Positions 27,905 through 38,478 are shown, counted from the stretch's first letter. The stretch is 64,000 nt of DNA from Sphingobacteriales bacterium (GCA_016718845.1 JADKCK010000005.1:118729-182728), one strand, 5' to 3'. The notes: a model not told the origin generated them from the letters alone. Numbers and translations are program-made.

Positions 27905-30020
27905 TCATTTTTTCTTTTTTTGAAAATCATTTCCTGTTTCCATTTTTTTATTGTATCTTTGCAGGGCCGAAAGGCGGCAGTTATTAATGTGACTGACCAC
28001 TGGCTGTGCCGTAAACGCCATTTTCTGTACCCGCACCGCATTTAGGATCGCCAAAAGTGCCACCCCACATCCGCAAAAACCGCCTCCCACATCGTCGCCA
28101 AGCCGCCCGCTCCCAAAATCAGGACGACAACTTTCACCCCGAAAGCAAGCGCAATATTCTGAAAAACAATCCTCCGGGTGGCTTTCCCGATTTTGATGGC
28201 GGTCGCAATTTTGGAAGGCTGGTCGGTCTGGATGACCACATTGGCGGTCTCAATCGCCGCATCGCTGCCCATTGCGCCCATGGCGATACCGACATCGCTC
28301 AATGCCAAAACTGGCGCATCATTGATGCCGTCGCCGACAAAAGCAATGACTTTGGTCTTGTCCATTTTCAAAGCCTCTACTTTTCGACCTTTCCTTCGGG
28401 CAACAAATCGCCAAAAGCCGTGTCAATCCCAATCACCTGTGCCACTTTTTGAGTGATGGCATTTTTATCGCCGCTCAACATGACGATTTGTTTCACCCCA
28501 TTTTGGTGCATGGATTTTACGGCTTCGGCGGCATCTTCCTTTATTTCATCGGCAATCAAAACGTAGCCAACGTATTGATTTTCAATGGCTACCACGACAA
28601 TCGTTTCCACGATGCGGTCAATCTCCGGGGCGTAACCAATGCCGAATTTTGCAGCAATTTGGTGTTCCCAGCCAAACTCGTTTTGCCATTGACCATGCCT
28701 TTCAAGCCATGCCCTGAAATTTCCTCCACGCCCGTTGCTTGATATTGCGAAGCCTCGTTTTTGCAAATTCGGCTATCGCTTTGGCTATCAGGTGCGTGGA
28801 TTGGCGTTCAATTGCTGCCAATATTTTTTAGTAATTCATCTTTATCCAAAATTGGACTGACCACTTCCTGCACCTCAAAAAACGCCTTCCGTCAGCGTCC
28901 CCGTTTTGTCCATGACGATGGTGTTCTGACCTTTGTCATCAAGTCCAAATAATTCGAGCCTTTGAACAAAATGCCATGTCGAGATGCCGCACCGATGCCG
29001 CCGAAATAGCCCAACGGAATAGAAATCACCAAAGCACACGGACAAGAAATCACCAGAAAAACCAATGCCCGATAAAGCCATTCATTGAACACATAATTAC
29101 TCGCAACGAAATACGGAACAACCACCCAGCAACTGCCAAAAAGAACACAATAGGCGTATAGATTTTGCAAAACGCCTTATCAAAGTTCGGTCTTTGCCTT
29201 GCGGGCGGTGGCGTTTTGCACCATGTCGAGGATGCGAGCGAGCGAACTGTCGGCAAATTTTTTCGTCACTTTCAGTTCGATGACCTTTTCCAGATTGAGC
29301 ATCCCGGCGAGGGCGGTTTCGCCTTTTTCGATGGTTTTTGGCTTGCTTTCTCCCGTCAAAGCCGCCGTGTTGAAAGCACTTTTTTCGGAAATCATCTCGC
29401 CGTCGAGCGGCACTTTTTCGCCCGAACGGACTTGGATGATGTCCCCAATTTCAACCGTTTCGGGCTGGACGGATTGAAAACTGCCGTTTTTTAGAAGGTT
29501 GGCAAAAGCGGGGCGCACGTCCAAAAGGGCTTTGATGTTGCTTTTCGCTCGATTGACCGCCGCACTTTGGAACAGTTCGCCGATGGCGTAAAAAAGCATC
29601 ACCGCCACGCCCTCCGGGTATTCGCCGATGGCAAATGCGCCGACCGTCGCCAAGACCATGAGCGTAAATTCCGTGAAAAACTCGCCTTTCAAAATGGCTT
29701 GAAATGCCTCTTTCATCACCGGAAAACCGACGGGCAAATAAGCCAAAACGTACCAGCCGATTTTCAAAAAGCCTTTAAAAAAGTCCTGTTTGATATAGTT
29801 GTCCAACAAAATGCCCACCAAAGCATGGTCAAACTGATGATTGCGGGCAGATACTGCCGCCATGCCTATGCCCTTCGTGCGAGTGGTCGTGCTCATGCCC
29901 GTCGTTGTCGCTGTGCTGTTCTTTGAGCAAGTTTTGGGCATTGGCGTTGGTGTAGATTTTTTCTTCGAGGGTGCAGCAAAGTTGTTTGCCGTCTTTATCG
30001 TAGATGTGTTGATGCTCCAT
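27905..30020 (-). pseudogene. CadA/ZntA-type heavy-metal P-type ATPase (multiple frameshifts)
   Basis: Starts at ATG 30020 with a His-rich N-terminus (HEHDHSHEGHRHGG) that could bind zinc or cadmium. Recognisable parts in order across frames: YLPVGFPVMKEAFQAIL, FAIGEYPEGVAVMLFY, the actuator TGES (AALTGESKP), the transport motif CPC (ISCPCALVISIPLGY), the phosphorylation site DKTGTLTEG, MLSGDKNAI, GDGINDAPVLA, and the last helices FADVG...VALLAILNAV. These are the P1B-ATPase motifs for Zn/Cd/Pb export. At least five frame changes occur. The C-terminus is uncertain because the sequence drops to low GC at about 27965. It is the last gene of the metal operon. Confidence 0.8.
27954..27961 (+). 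promoter_or_regulatory. Orphan plus-strand -7 box at island edge
   Basis: TATCTTTG on the plus strand, pointing into the 3' end of minus-strand island genes. No plus-strand gene follows. It lies exactly where base composition changes, so it may have belonged to a gene displaced by the island. Confidence 0.3.
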
Positions 30021-30035
30021 TTTTTTATAGAAAAA

Positions 30036-30067
30036 GGATAAGCCGCTTTATTGAAAACGGCTTATCC
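30036..30067. promoter_or_regulatory. Intercistronic hairpin between adaptor and ATPase genes
   Basis: GGATAAGCCG pairs with CGGCTTATCC around a 12-base loop, in the 70-base gap between the RND adaptor and the ATPase. It could moderate readthrough or protect mRNA ends. Confidence 0.55.
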
Positions 30068-30090
30068 GAATTAAAGAAATTTGCTGAAAA

Positions 30091-31426
30091 TCAATGCTCA
30101 TGCCCCCCGCCGCCTTCCGATTTCGTCAGGTGCGATTGCAGGTAATAAGCCCCTTTGATGACGATGTTTTTTGCCGTTTCCAACGGTTGCAAAAGGGTCG
30201 TTTGCACATAGCCCAATTGCGAAGTCCCCGTTTTCACCTCAATCCGTTGAAAGTGAAATTCCTTGCCTTCGGCTTCTTCGTGCTTGTCGTCGTCATCGTG
30301 GCTGCGCCCTTCTTTTTCGTCGTGCGCCGCTTCCTTTTTTTCGGCTTCTTCATCGCCCAAAACAAAGACAAACTCCCTGCCCTCGGCTTTGATAATCGCC
30401 TCGATTGGCAGCGCATCCACCGTGTTTGCGCCCACGTCCACCAGCGCATTGACGTACATCCCGGGGATGAGCATCTGTTTTTCGTTCAAAATATCGGCGT
30501 GGACAGCCACCGATTTTGTCTCGTTCTCGAACGACTTGCCGACGCTGAAAATCTTGCCCCCGGATTTCCGAGCCGTCCTGATTGGTCAAAATGAAACGGA
30601 CGTTTTGCCCCGTTTTTACCTTGAACAAATCCTTTTCATAGACCAGCAAATCAACGTGCATTTTCGAGTTGTCCACGATTGAAAAAAGCGTTTTGCCGAC
30701 CTCGGCAGCCGCCCCAATCGTCACGTTGATGTCGGTGATGTTGCCGGAAATCGGGGCGGTGATATTGATTATCGGCGACGTGGAATTGCCCCCGATTTCA
30801 ATGTTTTGCCCCAAAATGGCAATCTGGCTCTGCAAAGTCTTGATTTTCGCCTCCTCCATTTGCAGGTCGGAACTGACTTTTTGGAACACCTTTTTGGCGT
30901 TCACGTTCTCGTCGGTCAGTTCTTTTTGGCGGGCAAATTCGAGTTTGAGGAAATCCAGATTCGACTGCGAAGCGGTCAGTTCCTGCGTGAGTTTTTCCCG
31001 TTCGAGGCGCAGGTTGTTGTACGCCATGCTCTGCATCGTCGCCAAAACTTGCCCCGCTTTCACGGCTTGCCCTTCGATGACTTTTATCGTTGAAATCGTC
31101 CCCGAAATTTGGGTGCTGACTTGCGCCTGATTTTGTGGCGGCAGTTTGGTGTAGCCGTTGGCGTTTATGACTTCGGAGAGGTTTTTCTTTTCAAAACCGC
31201 CCAAAACCAGCCCCGTCGTTTTGTACTGCGCCTCGTTGAGGTGGACTTCTTTGAGCATTCCGCCGCCTTCTTCGTCGTGGTGTTCTTCGGTTTTTTCGGC
31301 AGAAGTTCCGTGGTCGTGCCCGTCGCCCTCGGTGTGGACGTGGGCGGGGCGCAAGGCAAAATAGAGGATGATGCCGACGATTGCGGCTGCGGCGATGCCG
31401 ACGTATATTTTAAGATTCTTGTTCAT
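30091..31426 (-). pseudogene. CusB/CzcB-type RND periplasmic adaptor (one frameshift)
   Basis: About 445 residues. A single N-terminal helix (YVGIAAAAIVGIILYFAL) is followed by a His/Glu-rich metal-binding stretch (HTEGDGHDHGTS...EEHHDEEGGG). Then come barrel-sandwich half-motifs with NGYTKLPPQNQAQVSTQISGTI and VIEGQAVKAGQVLATM, a coiled-coil hairpin, and APISGNITDINVTIGAAAEVG. After an indel near 30550, the membrane-proximal part continues with IPGMYVNALVDVGANTVDALP, an acidic/His-rich loop, and ends GGGGHEH. Adaptors of this type join inner-membrane CusA to the outer-membrane channel. The gene lies 61 bases after the pump gene. Confidence 0.85.
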
Positions 31427-31450
31427 TTTATTGAAAAGTTGATTTTGCCA

Positions 31451-31483
31451 AGTGAGCGGGTGACTTCAAGTCACCCGCTCACT
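31451..31483. promoter_or_regulatory. Perfect 16-bp intercistronic palindrome
   Basis: AGTGAGCGGGTGACTT is followed by one base and its exact complement, in the 61-base gap between the CusA-TolC gene and the adaptor gene. No T-tract follows, so it is a stable mRNA hairpin and not a classical terminator. Confidence 0.65.
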
Positions 31484-31487
31484 CAAC

Positions 31488-34400
31488 TTATTGATTGATA
31501 AGGAATTGAATGGAAATCACGGTCTGGTTGAGGCTGTTGATTGCCTCCAAGTACGACCGTTGGATTTCCAGATTGGTCTGCAAAGCCGTTGCATATTCCA
31601 GATAGCCGATGTCGCCGCTTTGATAGCCCCGACTGGCGTTTTGGACAATGGATTTTGCGTTCGGCAAAGCCGTGTTTGGGTAATACGCCACGTTGTTTTT
31701 CCAAAAAACAAACTGCCCGGCGGACTGCCGCAACTGGCTTTGCAACTGCGTTTGCAGATAATCGCTGTGTTTTTGCTGCGCCAAAATTTGCAAACTGGCG
31801 GCATCGGTTTTGGCTTTGTAGCCTTTTGCCCCAAAAATCGGGACGCTGATGCCCACCTGAAAGCCCTGAAAACGGGGCGTGGCATTGTAGTTCTGCACCT
31901 GCCCGTCCACTTCCTGCGCCCCGGCGATGCTCTGGATGAAATAGCCAGCCCTGAAATCGGGCAGCCGTTCCGCTTTGGCGACCCGTTTTTCGGCTTCCCA
32001 AACAGCGATTTGTTGCTGGGCAAACTGCAACAACGGGTTGTTTTTCAACAAGGTCGAATCCAGTATTTCGGCAAAAACGAGCGACGAAAACTCCGTTTTT
32101 TGGATTGAAAAATCCCCCGGGGTTTTCAGCCATTGCTGCAATTTCATTTTTTCGATTTCAATCAAACTCCTGACCTGAAAAATGCTTTGCTGCAAGTTTT
32201 GCTGGCGGGTCTCGGCGGTCGTTTTTTCCAAAAGGTTGCTTTCGCCCGTTTTGAACCGCAGCGAAGCCGCCCGCACAAACTGCCCCAACAGGCTGTCTTC
32301 CCGCATCAAAACCGTTTCCAAAGCCATTAAATATTGGGCTTGAAACCATGTTTGGCGGATGCTGAAAGCCAGTTCGTTTTTGGAAATGGCGAGTTGAGAT
32401 TGGGCGATTCCCGTTCGTTGGGCAGCCAGATTTCGCCTTGCTTTCAGCAAAGCGGGGTTCGGGATGTCCTGCGAAACGGACAGGTTTTCGTCGAAACGGC
32501 GGCTGTTGTTTTGCCCCAATTGCGCCCCGAAATCGGTCTTTGGGAAAATGCCCGCCGCCCGTTGCAGGGCTTCCGCCGATTGGATTTCAAAGGCGTTTGC
32601 CTGCAAAAGTTGGTTGTTTTTGTTCGCCATTTCCAATGCTTCTGGCAGCGTGAGCATCGGGTTTTGAGCGGTTGTTTTTATGGAAAAACCAACAAGCAAC
32701 GCCAGCAAAACCGAAACGGGCATGGCTGTTTTGCCGCCCCGTTTTATCCCTTTTTCAAACAGAAAATAGAGGATTGGCAGCACGATGAGCGTCAAAAGCG
32801 TCGCCGTAATCAAGCCGCCGATGACGACGGTTGCCAACGGTTTTTGCACCTCTGCGCCCGCTCCCGTGCTGATTGCCATGGGCAAAAAGCCCAACGAAGC
32901 CACCGCAGCCGTCATGATGACAGGACGCAAACGGACTTTCGTGCCTTCTCTGATGCGCTGCAAAACGTCGGTCATGCCTTCGATTTTTAATTGATTGAAA
33001 TAGCCAATCAACACAATGCCATTCAAAACCGCCACGCCAAAAAGCGCAATAAAACCCACTCCCGCCGAAATTGAAAACGGCATCTCCCGCAACCAAAGCA
33101 AACACGCCCCCTATTGCAGAAAGTGGAATTGCGGTAAAAATCAAAAGCGACTGTTTGATGCTGCCAAACGTGAAAAACAGGAGCATCAAAATCAGCGCAA
33201 GCGCAACGGGGACGGCAATGGAAAGCCGCTTGTTTGCCTCCACGAGGTTTTGAAATTGGCCGCCGTAGGTCAAATAATAGCCGGGCGGCATTTTCAATTT
33301 GGCATCCAGATTTGCCTGAATTTCATTGACAACGCTTTTCACGTCACGCCCCCGGACGTTGAAACCGATGACAATCCGCCGTTTGCCGTCCTCTCGGCTG
33401 ACCTGAATCGGGCCGGGTTCAAAGGCGATATCGGACACCTGTTCCAACGGGATTTGACTGCCCGACGGTAGCGAAACGTACAGGTTTTTGAGGTTGCCGA
33501 TGTCCTGCCGACTGTCGTTTTGGAGGCGCACAACGAGGTCGAAACGTTTTTCGCCTTCATAAACAACGCCCGCTTTTTCGCCCGCAAAACCCGTGCGGAC
33601 GACCTGATTGAGGTCGCCGACGTTCAAACCGTACAAAGCCAATTTGTCCTTATTGTACTTGACCGTGATTTGCGGCAAGCCAGAAACGGCTTCGGGGCGG
33701 GCATCTTCCACGCCTTCTACGCTCTGTATCATCGGCATGGACTGTTCCGCCAGACCCGCCAAAAGGTCAATGTCCTCACCGAAAATCTTCACCGCCACGT
33801 CGCTGCGAACGCCCGTCATCAGTTCGTTGAAACGCATTTGAATGGGCTGGGTGAACTCGGTCGTCACACCGGGAATGTCGTCGAGGGTCGCTTCCATTTT
33901 TGACATCATTTCCTCCCGGGTCTTGGCGGAAGTCCATTCTTTTCGGTCTTTCATGATAATCATCGCGTCCGCCGCTTCCATGGGCATCGGGTCGGTCGGG
34001 ACTTCTGCACTGCCGATTTTGGAAACGATTTGGTCAATTTCGGGAAATTTTGCCTTCAACATTTGCTCGGCTTTCGTGGTCGCCTCGATTTCTTGCGACA
34101 TCGAACTGCCCGGCGGGATAATGACGTGCGTGGCAATGTCGCCCTCGTCCAATGTGGGGATGAACTCGCCGCCCAAACTGTTGAAAACCAGCATAGAAAC
34201 GGCAAAAAACGCCACGGCAATGCCGACGACCAAGCCTTTCATTTTCAATGCGCCTTCCAAAAGCGGCGCATAAATCCGATAGCAAAAGCCGATGATTCGG
34301 TCGGAAATGTTCTGGGTATGCCCCGTTTTTTTGCTCAAAAACAAGGCTGACATCATCGGAACGTAGGTCAGTGAAAGAATGCAAGCCCCCAAAATGGCGA

Positions 34401-35842
34401 AGGAAACGGTCTGCGCCATGGGTCTGAACATCTTGCCCTCGATGCCGATCAACGCCAAAATCGGAAGGTACACTGATGAGGATAATCAACTGCCCAAAGG
34501 CTGCGGACGACATCAATTTGTGGGCTTCTTTTTTGACCACGCCGTCCATTTCATGGGCGTTGAGTTTGCCCGTTGGCATGGTCTGCAATCGGTGGACAAT
34601 GGCTTCGACGATAATCACCGCCCCGTCCACAATCAGCCCAAAGTCAATTGCACCGAGCGACATCAGGTTGCCGCTCACGCCAAAAAGCTGCATCAAACTG
34701 ACGGCAAAAAGCAAGGAAAGCGGGATGACCGAAGCCACGACCAAGCCCGCCCGCAGGTTTCCGAGCAATAAAATGAGGATGAAAACAACGATGAGTGCGC
34801 CTTCCAAAAGGTTGGTCTGGACGGTTCCGATGGCGTTTTTGACCAATTTTGTGCGGTCGAGGAACGGCTCCACGTCCACGCCTTCTGGCAGGGATTTTCG
34901 GATTTGCTCCATTTTTTCCTTGACCAAACCGACGACTTCTGCGCTGTTTGCGCCTTTGAGCATCATCACCATGCCGCTGACGGCCTCGCCCTTGCCGTCC
35001 TTGGTCGTCGCCCCGTAGCGAATGGAACTTCCGAACTGCACGGTCGCCACGTCCCGCACCAAAATGGGGATACCGTTCTGGTTTTTGACGACGATTTTTC
35101 GGATGTCGTCAATGCCGTTGACCATGCCGATGCCCCGGATGAAATAGGCGTTGGGTTTTTTGTCGATATATGCGCCGCCGGTGTTCTCGTTGTTGTGTTC
35201 GAGGGCTTCGAGGATTTCGATAATCGTGGTGTTCATGCTCCGCAACTTGTCGGGCTGGACGGCGATTTCGTACTGTTTGAGCATCCCGCCGAGGGTGTTC
35301 ACCTCTGCCACGCCTTTTGTGCCGATGAGTTGGGGTTTGATAATCCAGTCCTGCACGGTTCGCAAGTCCATGGCGTTGTACTTGTCCTCGAAACCGGGCT
35401 TCGGGAACACGACGTATTGGTAAATCTCGCCCAAACCCGTGCTGATTGGTGCCATTTCGGGCGTTCCGAAACCGGGCGGGATGACATCCTCGGCTTCTTT
35501 GAGGCGTTCGGAAATTTGGGTCCTTGCCCAATAAATGTCCACGTCCTCCTCAAAAACGACGGTCACGACGCTCAACCCGAAACGGCTGATAGAGCGCAGT
35601 TCGACGATTTTTGGAATGGGTTTTACCGATTGCTCAATCGGGTAAGTGATGAATTTTTCGACTTCCTGCGCCGCCAAAGTGGGGGAGGAAGTGATGATTT
35701 GTACCTGATTGTTGGTGATGTCAGGCAGTGCGTCAATGGGCAACCGAGATAGCGAATAGATACCCCATAGCACTAATGCCAGTGTGAACAAGCCTATGAC
35801 GAACTTATTCTTTATAGAAAAATAAATAATTTTATCAAGCAT
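31488..35842 (-). pseudogene. CusA/CzcA-type RND pump fused to TolC-family channel (two frameshifts)
   Basis: About 1450 residues. The pump part starts MLDKIIYFSIKNKFVIGLF, with LSRLPIDALPDITNNQVQI, porter domains, and LSLTYVPMMSALFLSKK. It continues through FIPTLDEGDIATHV, the second porter repeat, and SAGVGFIALFGVAVLNGIVL. It ends with IVLPILYFLFEKG. Directly in frame follows a second signal-like segment (VSVLLALLVGF...TTAQ) and an outer-membrane efflux domain (LTLPEALEMANKNNQLLQ ... EYATALQTNLEIQ ... ISIQFLINQ). This pump-channel fusion of about 1450 residues is a known Bacteroidota layout. Frames change near 34470 and 33090. Base composition is much richer in GC than the flanks. It probably exports Cu(I)/Ag(I) or divalent metals. 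Confidence 0.85.
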
Positions 35843-35946
35843 TGATTGATTTGTTTAAATTGAACAAAACGCCGAAAAGGACAGTAGCAAAGATACTGCC
35901 TTTAGGCAGGTTACGGTTAAACCGCACCAAAAAAAATTGTTGTAAT

Positions 35947-36282
35947 TTAAACTTGTGGAGGGTGGAAAATGGAGTGGAAGTATTCGTTATTCCAATCTTT
36001 GGAGTAACGACTGTATTTGCCTGTAACATTAAAAATGACGGGGAGCTGAATACTAAATTGGGGAAATTTGATTCCCAGAAAATTATGTCCGCAACAACTA
36101 CATACACAAAATGGAGAACAATCGTCTTTGCCTTTTTCGTGTGGGCAATTAGAGTGTTCTTGGGTTGAAATATTTGCAGATTCGGTACTTACCGATATAT
36201 TCAGATCATGAACATCGGAGCAGGGCATTATACTCAATGCCCAAAAGTAGAAAACGAATATGCAATGAAAATACTTCATCAA
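35947..36282 (-). CDS. Small Cys/His-rich secreted protein, DUF6660-like
   Basis: 111 residues. An N-terminal signal segment (YFHCIFVFYFWALSIMPCSD) is followed by EHSNCPHEKGKDDCSPFCVCSCCGHNF, with six Cys and several His that could bind metal. The end is PPQV. This matches the DUF6660 type of small protein found at the head of Bacteroidota copper/zinc efflux operons. Unlike the downstream genes it is low in GC and its frame is intact. It is the first gene of the minus-strand metal block, 105 bases before the pump gene. Confidence 0.65.
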   Translation of the reverse strand: MMKYFHCIFVFYFWALSIMPCSDVHDLNISVSTESANISTQEHSNCPHEKGKDDCSPFCVCSCCGHNFLGIKFPQFSIQLPVIFNVTGKYSRYSKDWNNEYFHSIFHPPQV

Positions 36283-36375
36283 TTTATATATTGTTGATTT
36301 TTTGGAGAAAGAAGTGGCGCTATTTTGAATTACAGCTTAGGTCTTGATAATTCCAATTGTATACACCCCAATATT

Positions 36376-36542
36376 GGTGTGTTCCTAAATTGGGCATTTA
36401 TGTTGGACAATTTGAAATTAAATGCTATTAATTTATTTTAAAACACATTTTTTAAATGGTGTAAAACAGCATATTACAAGATGAGAAATATCTAATGCAT
36501 TTGTTTCACTTGTTCAATTGTCCAACTATTTAAGAATACACC
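36376..36542. mobile_element. 167-bp MITE related to the 4804-6543 insertion sequence
   Basis: Its left end GGTGTGTTCCTAAA...ATGTTGGACAATTT and its right end (read inward: GGTGTATTCTTAAATAGTTGGAC) match the two different ends of the insertion sequence at 4804-6543, including the characteristic longer spacing to GTTGGAC on the left. The inside has no coding capacity. It is therefore a non-autonomous relative that the 4.9-kb transposase could move. It lies between the metal block and a divergent promoter pair. Confidence 0.7.
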
Positions 36543-36554
36543 GCTTTCAGAGTG

Positions 36555-36562
36555 CAAAGATA
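36555..36562 (-). promoter_or_regulatory. Putative minus-strand -7 box upstream of the metal block
   Basis: Minus strand reads TATCTTTG 13 bases beyond the MITE. The next minus-strand gene is the DUF6660 protein at 36282, so the MITE lies between this promoter and the metal genes. Confidence 0.4.
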
Positions 36563-36702
36563 CAGAATTTAATCAACAAGTTAGCCTACTAATGCAGCAT
36601 TAGCACTTTTTTTTCAAAAAACACTCAACTTTATTTCTCTCACCTACCCTCTACAAACATAAAAAACCACCACATTTCTTTTATTGCCTCAAACAAACTA
36701 TC

Positions 36703-36710
36703 TTTGCATC
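36703..36710 (+). promoter_or_regulatory. Putative -7 box for polX
   Basis: TATCTTTG, a full match to TAnnTTTG, about 115 bases before the polX start. Confidence 0.45.
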
Positions 36711-36822
36711 TTGTTAAGTAAAGTAGCTACCTAAAAATGTATGTTGTCCACCAATCAATCTTTTACAAGGGCATAGCTACACACACATTACAATTTATAA
36801 TTTACCATTTACAACTAAAAAA

Positions 36823-38478
36823 GTGTCTAACAAAGAACTAAGCCGTGCTTTTCGACTAATAGCCGCCCTTATGGAGCTACACAACGAAAACCCATTTAAA
36901 ATAAAATCGTATACCTTTGCCACCCAAACCCTCGACAGGCACGAATACCAACTAAGCCAGTTGCCTTTGGCAGATATTTACGCCATAAAAGGTATTGGGC
37001 GAAGTCTTGGCGATGTAATTGACCAATTGCTACAAACCCAAACCGCCCCCATTTTAGACGAGCTAATTGCAAAAACCCCCGAAGGTATCCTCCAAATGTT
37101 GAGTATCAAGGGCATTGGTCCCAAAAAAATAAAACAACTATGGGACGAATTAGGCATCGAATCGGCAGGCGAACTGCTTTATGCCTGCCGCGAAAACCGA
37201 TTAGTAGCACTAAAAGGCTTTGGAGCAAAAACCCAAGAAAACATCGAAAAAAGCATCGAGTACCTACTATCTAATGCCGGCAAATACCGCTATGCCACCC
37301 TCGAAGCCGAAGCATTAGCCATCGTAAAAGCCCTCGAAACACAAACAGGCATCGAGCGTATTAGCCTAACCGGAGCCATGCGCCGCAAATGCGAAGTAGT
37401 CGAAAACATAGAAATTGTGGTTTGCTGCACCGCCCAAACCTTGCTTGCACACTGCCAAAACCTGCAAATGACCATCGTGGCACAAACCCCAACCCAAATC
37501 GAAACCCAAAACACAACAGGCGTTTCGGTGGTGTTTTACCTCGTCACACCACAAAATTTTGTATCGCGTTTGTTTGTTACCACCGCCAGCCCCCAGCATT
37601 TAGCCCAACTAAACGCACCCATCTTAGAACAAGCCGACGACGAACAACAAATCTACACACAACTTAACCTACCCTATATCCTCCCCGAATGGCGCGAAGG
37701 ACGCAACGAAATTGCCCTTGCTCAACAAAACAAACTGCCCCTCGATGCCATCCGTACCGACGATGTACGAGGCGTTATACATGCACACAGCACCTACAGC
37801 GACGGGCAACACTCCCTCCTACAAATGGCACAAGCTTGCATAGCTGCGGGCTACCAATACTTAGGCATCAGCGACCACTCGAAAGCCGCTTTTTATGCAG
37901 GCGGATTAACCGAAGAACAAATTGAACAACAACACCGCGAAATTGACCGACTAAACGAAAAACTATTCCCCTTCCGCATCTTTAAAGGCATCGAAGCCGA
38001 TATTTTAAACACCGGCGACCTCGACTACGACGACGCCGTACTCTCTACCTTCGACTTTGTCATCGCATCGGTGCATAGCAACCTAAAAATGACCGAAGAA
38101 AAAGCCATGTTGCGCCTACTTCGTGCCGTCGAAAACCCACACACCACCATCTTGGGGCATCCAACGGGGCGTTTAATCCTCTCGCGTTTGGGCTACCCCG
38201 TCGACCACCTACGCCTAATAGATGCCTGCGCCGCCAACAACGTGTGCATCGAGCTAAACGCCAGCCCATACCGCTTAGATATTGACTGGCGTTGGATAGA
38301 TTATTGTATGAAAAAAAACGTACTAATATCCATCAACCCCGACGCACACAGCATGGAGGGCGTAAACGACATACGCTACGGCGTGTATGCCGCCCGAAAA
38401 GGCATGTTAACCAAAAACTTTACCCTCAATACCTTTTCTAAAGACGAAGTAGCTGCCTATTTTGCCAAAAAAAAATAA
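36823..38478 (+). CDS. polX: DNA polymerase/3'-5' exonuclease PolX
   Basis: 551 residues from a GTG start; no ATG is available nearby before the conserved NKELSRAFRLIAALMELH. The order is: N-terminal 8-kDa-like and helix-hairpin-helix domains (AIKGIGRSLGDVI and LSIKGIGPKKIKQLWDELG), a polymerase X palm domain (RISLTGAMRRKCEVVENIEIVV), and a C-terminal PHP phosphoesterase domain. Its metal ligands are visible in HAHSTYSDGQHS, LGISDHS, GIEADIL, VHSNL, LGHPTGR and NPDAHS. PolX fills short gaps in repair with its own 3'-5' exonuclease. In the palm the usual DxD reads as ENIEIVV, so catalytic polymerase activity is doubtful. The 3' end is duplicated twice downstream. Confidence 0.92.
   Translation: MSNKELSRAFRLIAALMELHNENPFKIKSYTFATQTLDRHEYQLSQLPLADIYAIKGIGRSLGDVIDQLLQTQTAPILDELIAKTPEGILQMLSIKGIGPKKIKQLWDELGIESAGELLYACRENRLVALKGFGAKTQENIEKSIEYLLSNAGKYRYATLEAEALAIVKALETQTGIERISLTGAMRRKCEVVENIEIVVCCTAQTLLAHCQNLQMTIVAQTPTQIETQNTTGVSVVFYLVTPQNFVSRLFVTTASPQHLAQLNAPILEQADDEQQIYTQLNLPYILPEWREGRNEIALAQQNKLPLDAIRTDDVRGVIHAHSTYSDGQHSLLQMAQACIAAGYQYLGISDHSKAAFYAGGLTEEQIEQQHREIDRLNEKLFPFRIFKGIEADILNTGDLDYDDAVLSTFDFVIASVHSNLKMTEEKAMLRLLRAVENPHTTILGHPTGRLILSRLGYPVDHLRLIDACAANNVCIELNASPYRLDIDWRWIDYCMKKNVLISINPDAHSMEGVNDIRYGVYAARKGMLTKNFTLNTFSKDEVAAYFAKKK

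Noticed and set aside
27954..28452. Plus-strand gene driven by the TATCTTTG box at 27954
   Set aside because: The plus-strand frames here are antisense to conserved P-type ATPase motifs (GDGINDAP); no independent coding signal.
32334..32990. 218-residue plus-strand frame
   Set aside because: Antisense to the TolC-like part of the pump fusion; low-complexity His/Arg/Gln composition.
34904..35752. 282-residue plus-strand frame in the metal island
   Set aside because: Antisense to the CusA coding sequence; GC-rich DNA favours long chance frames and no motif is present.
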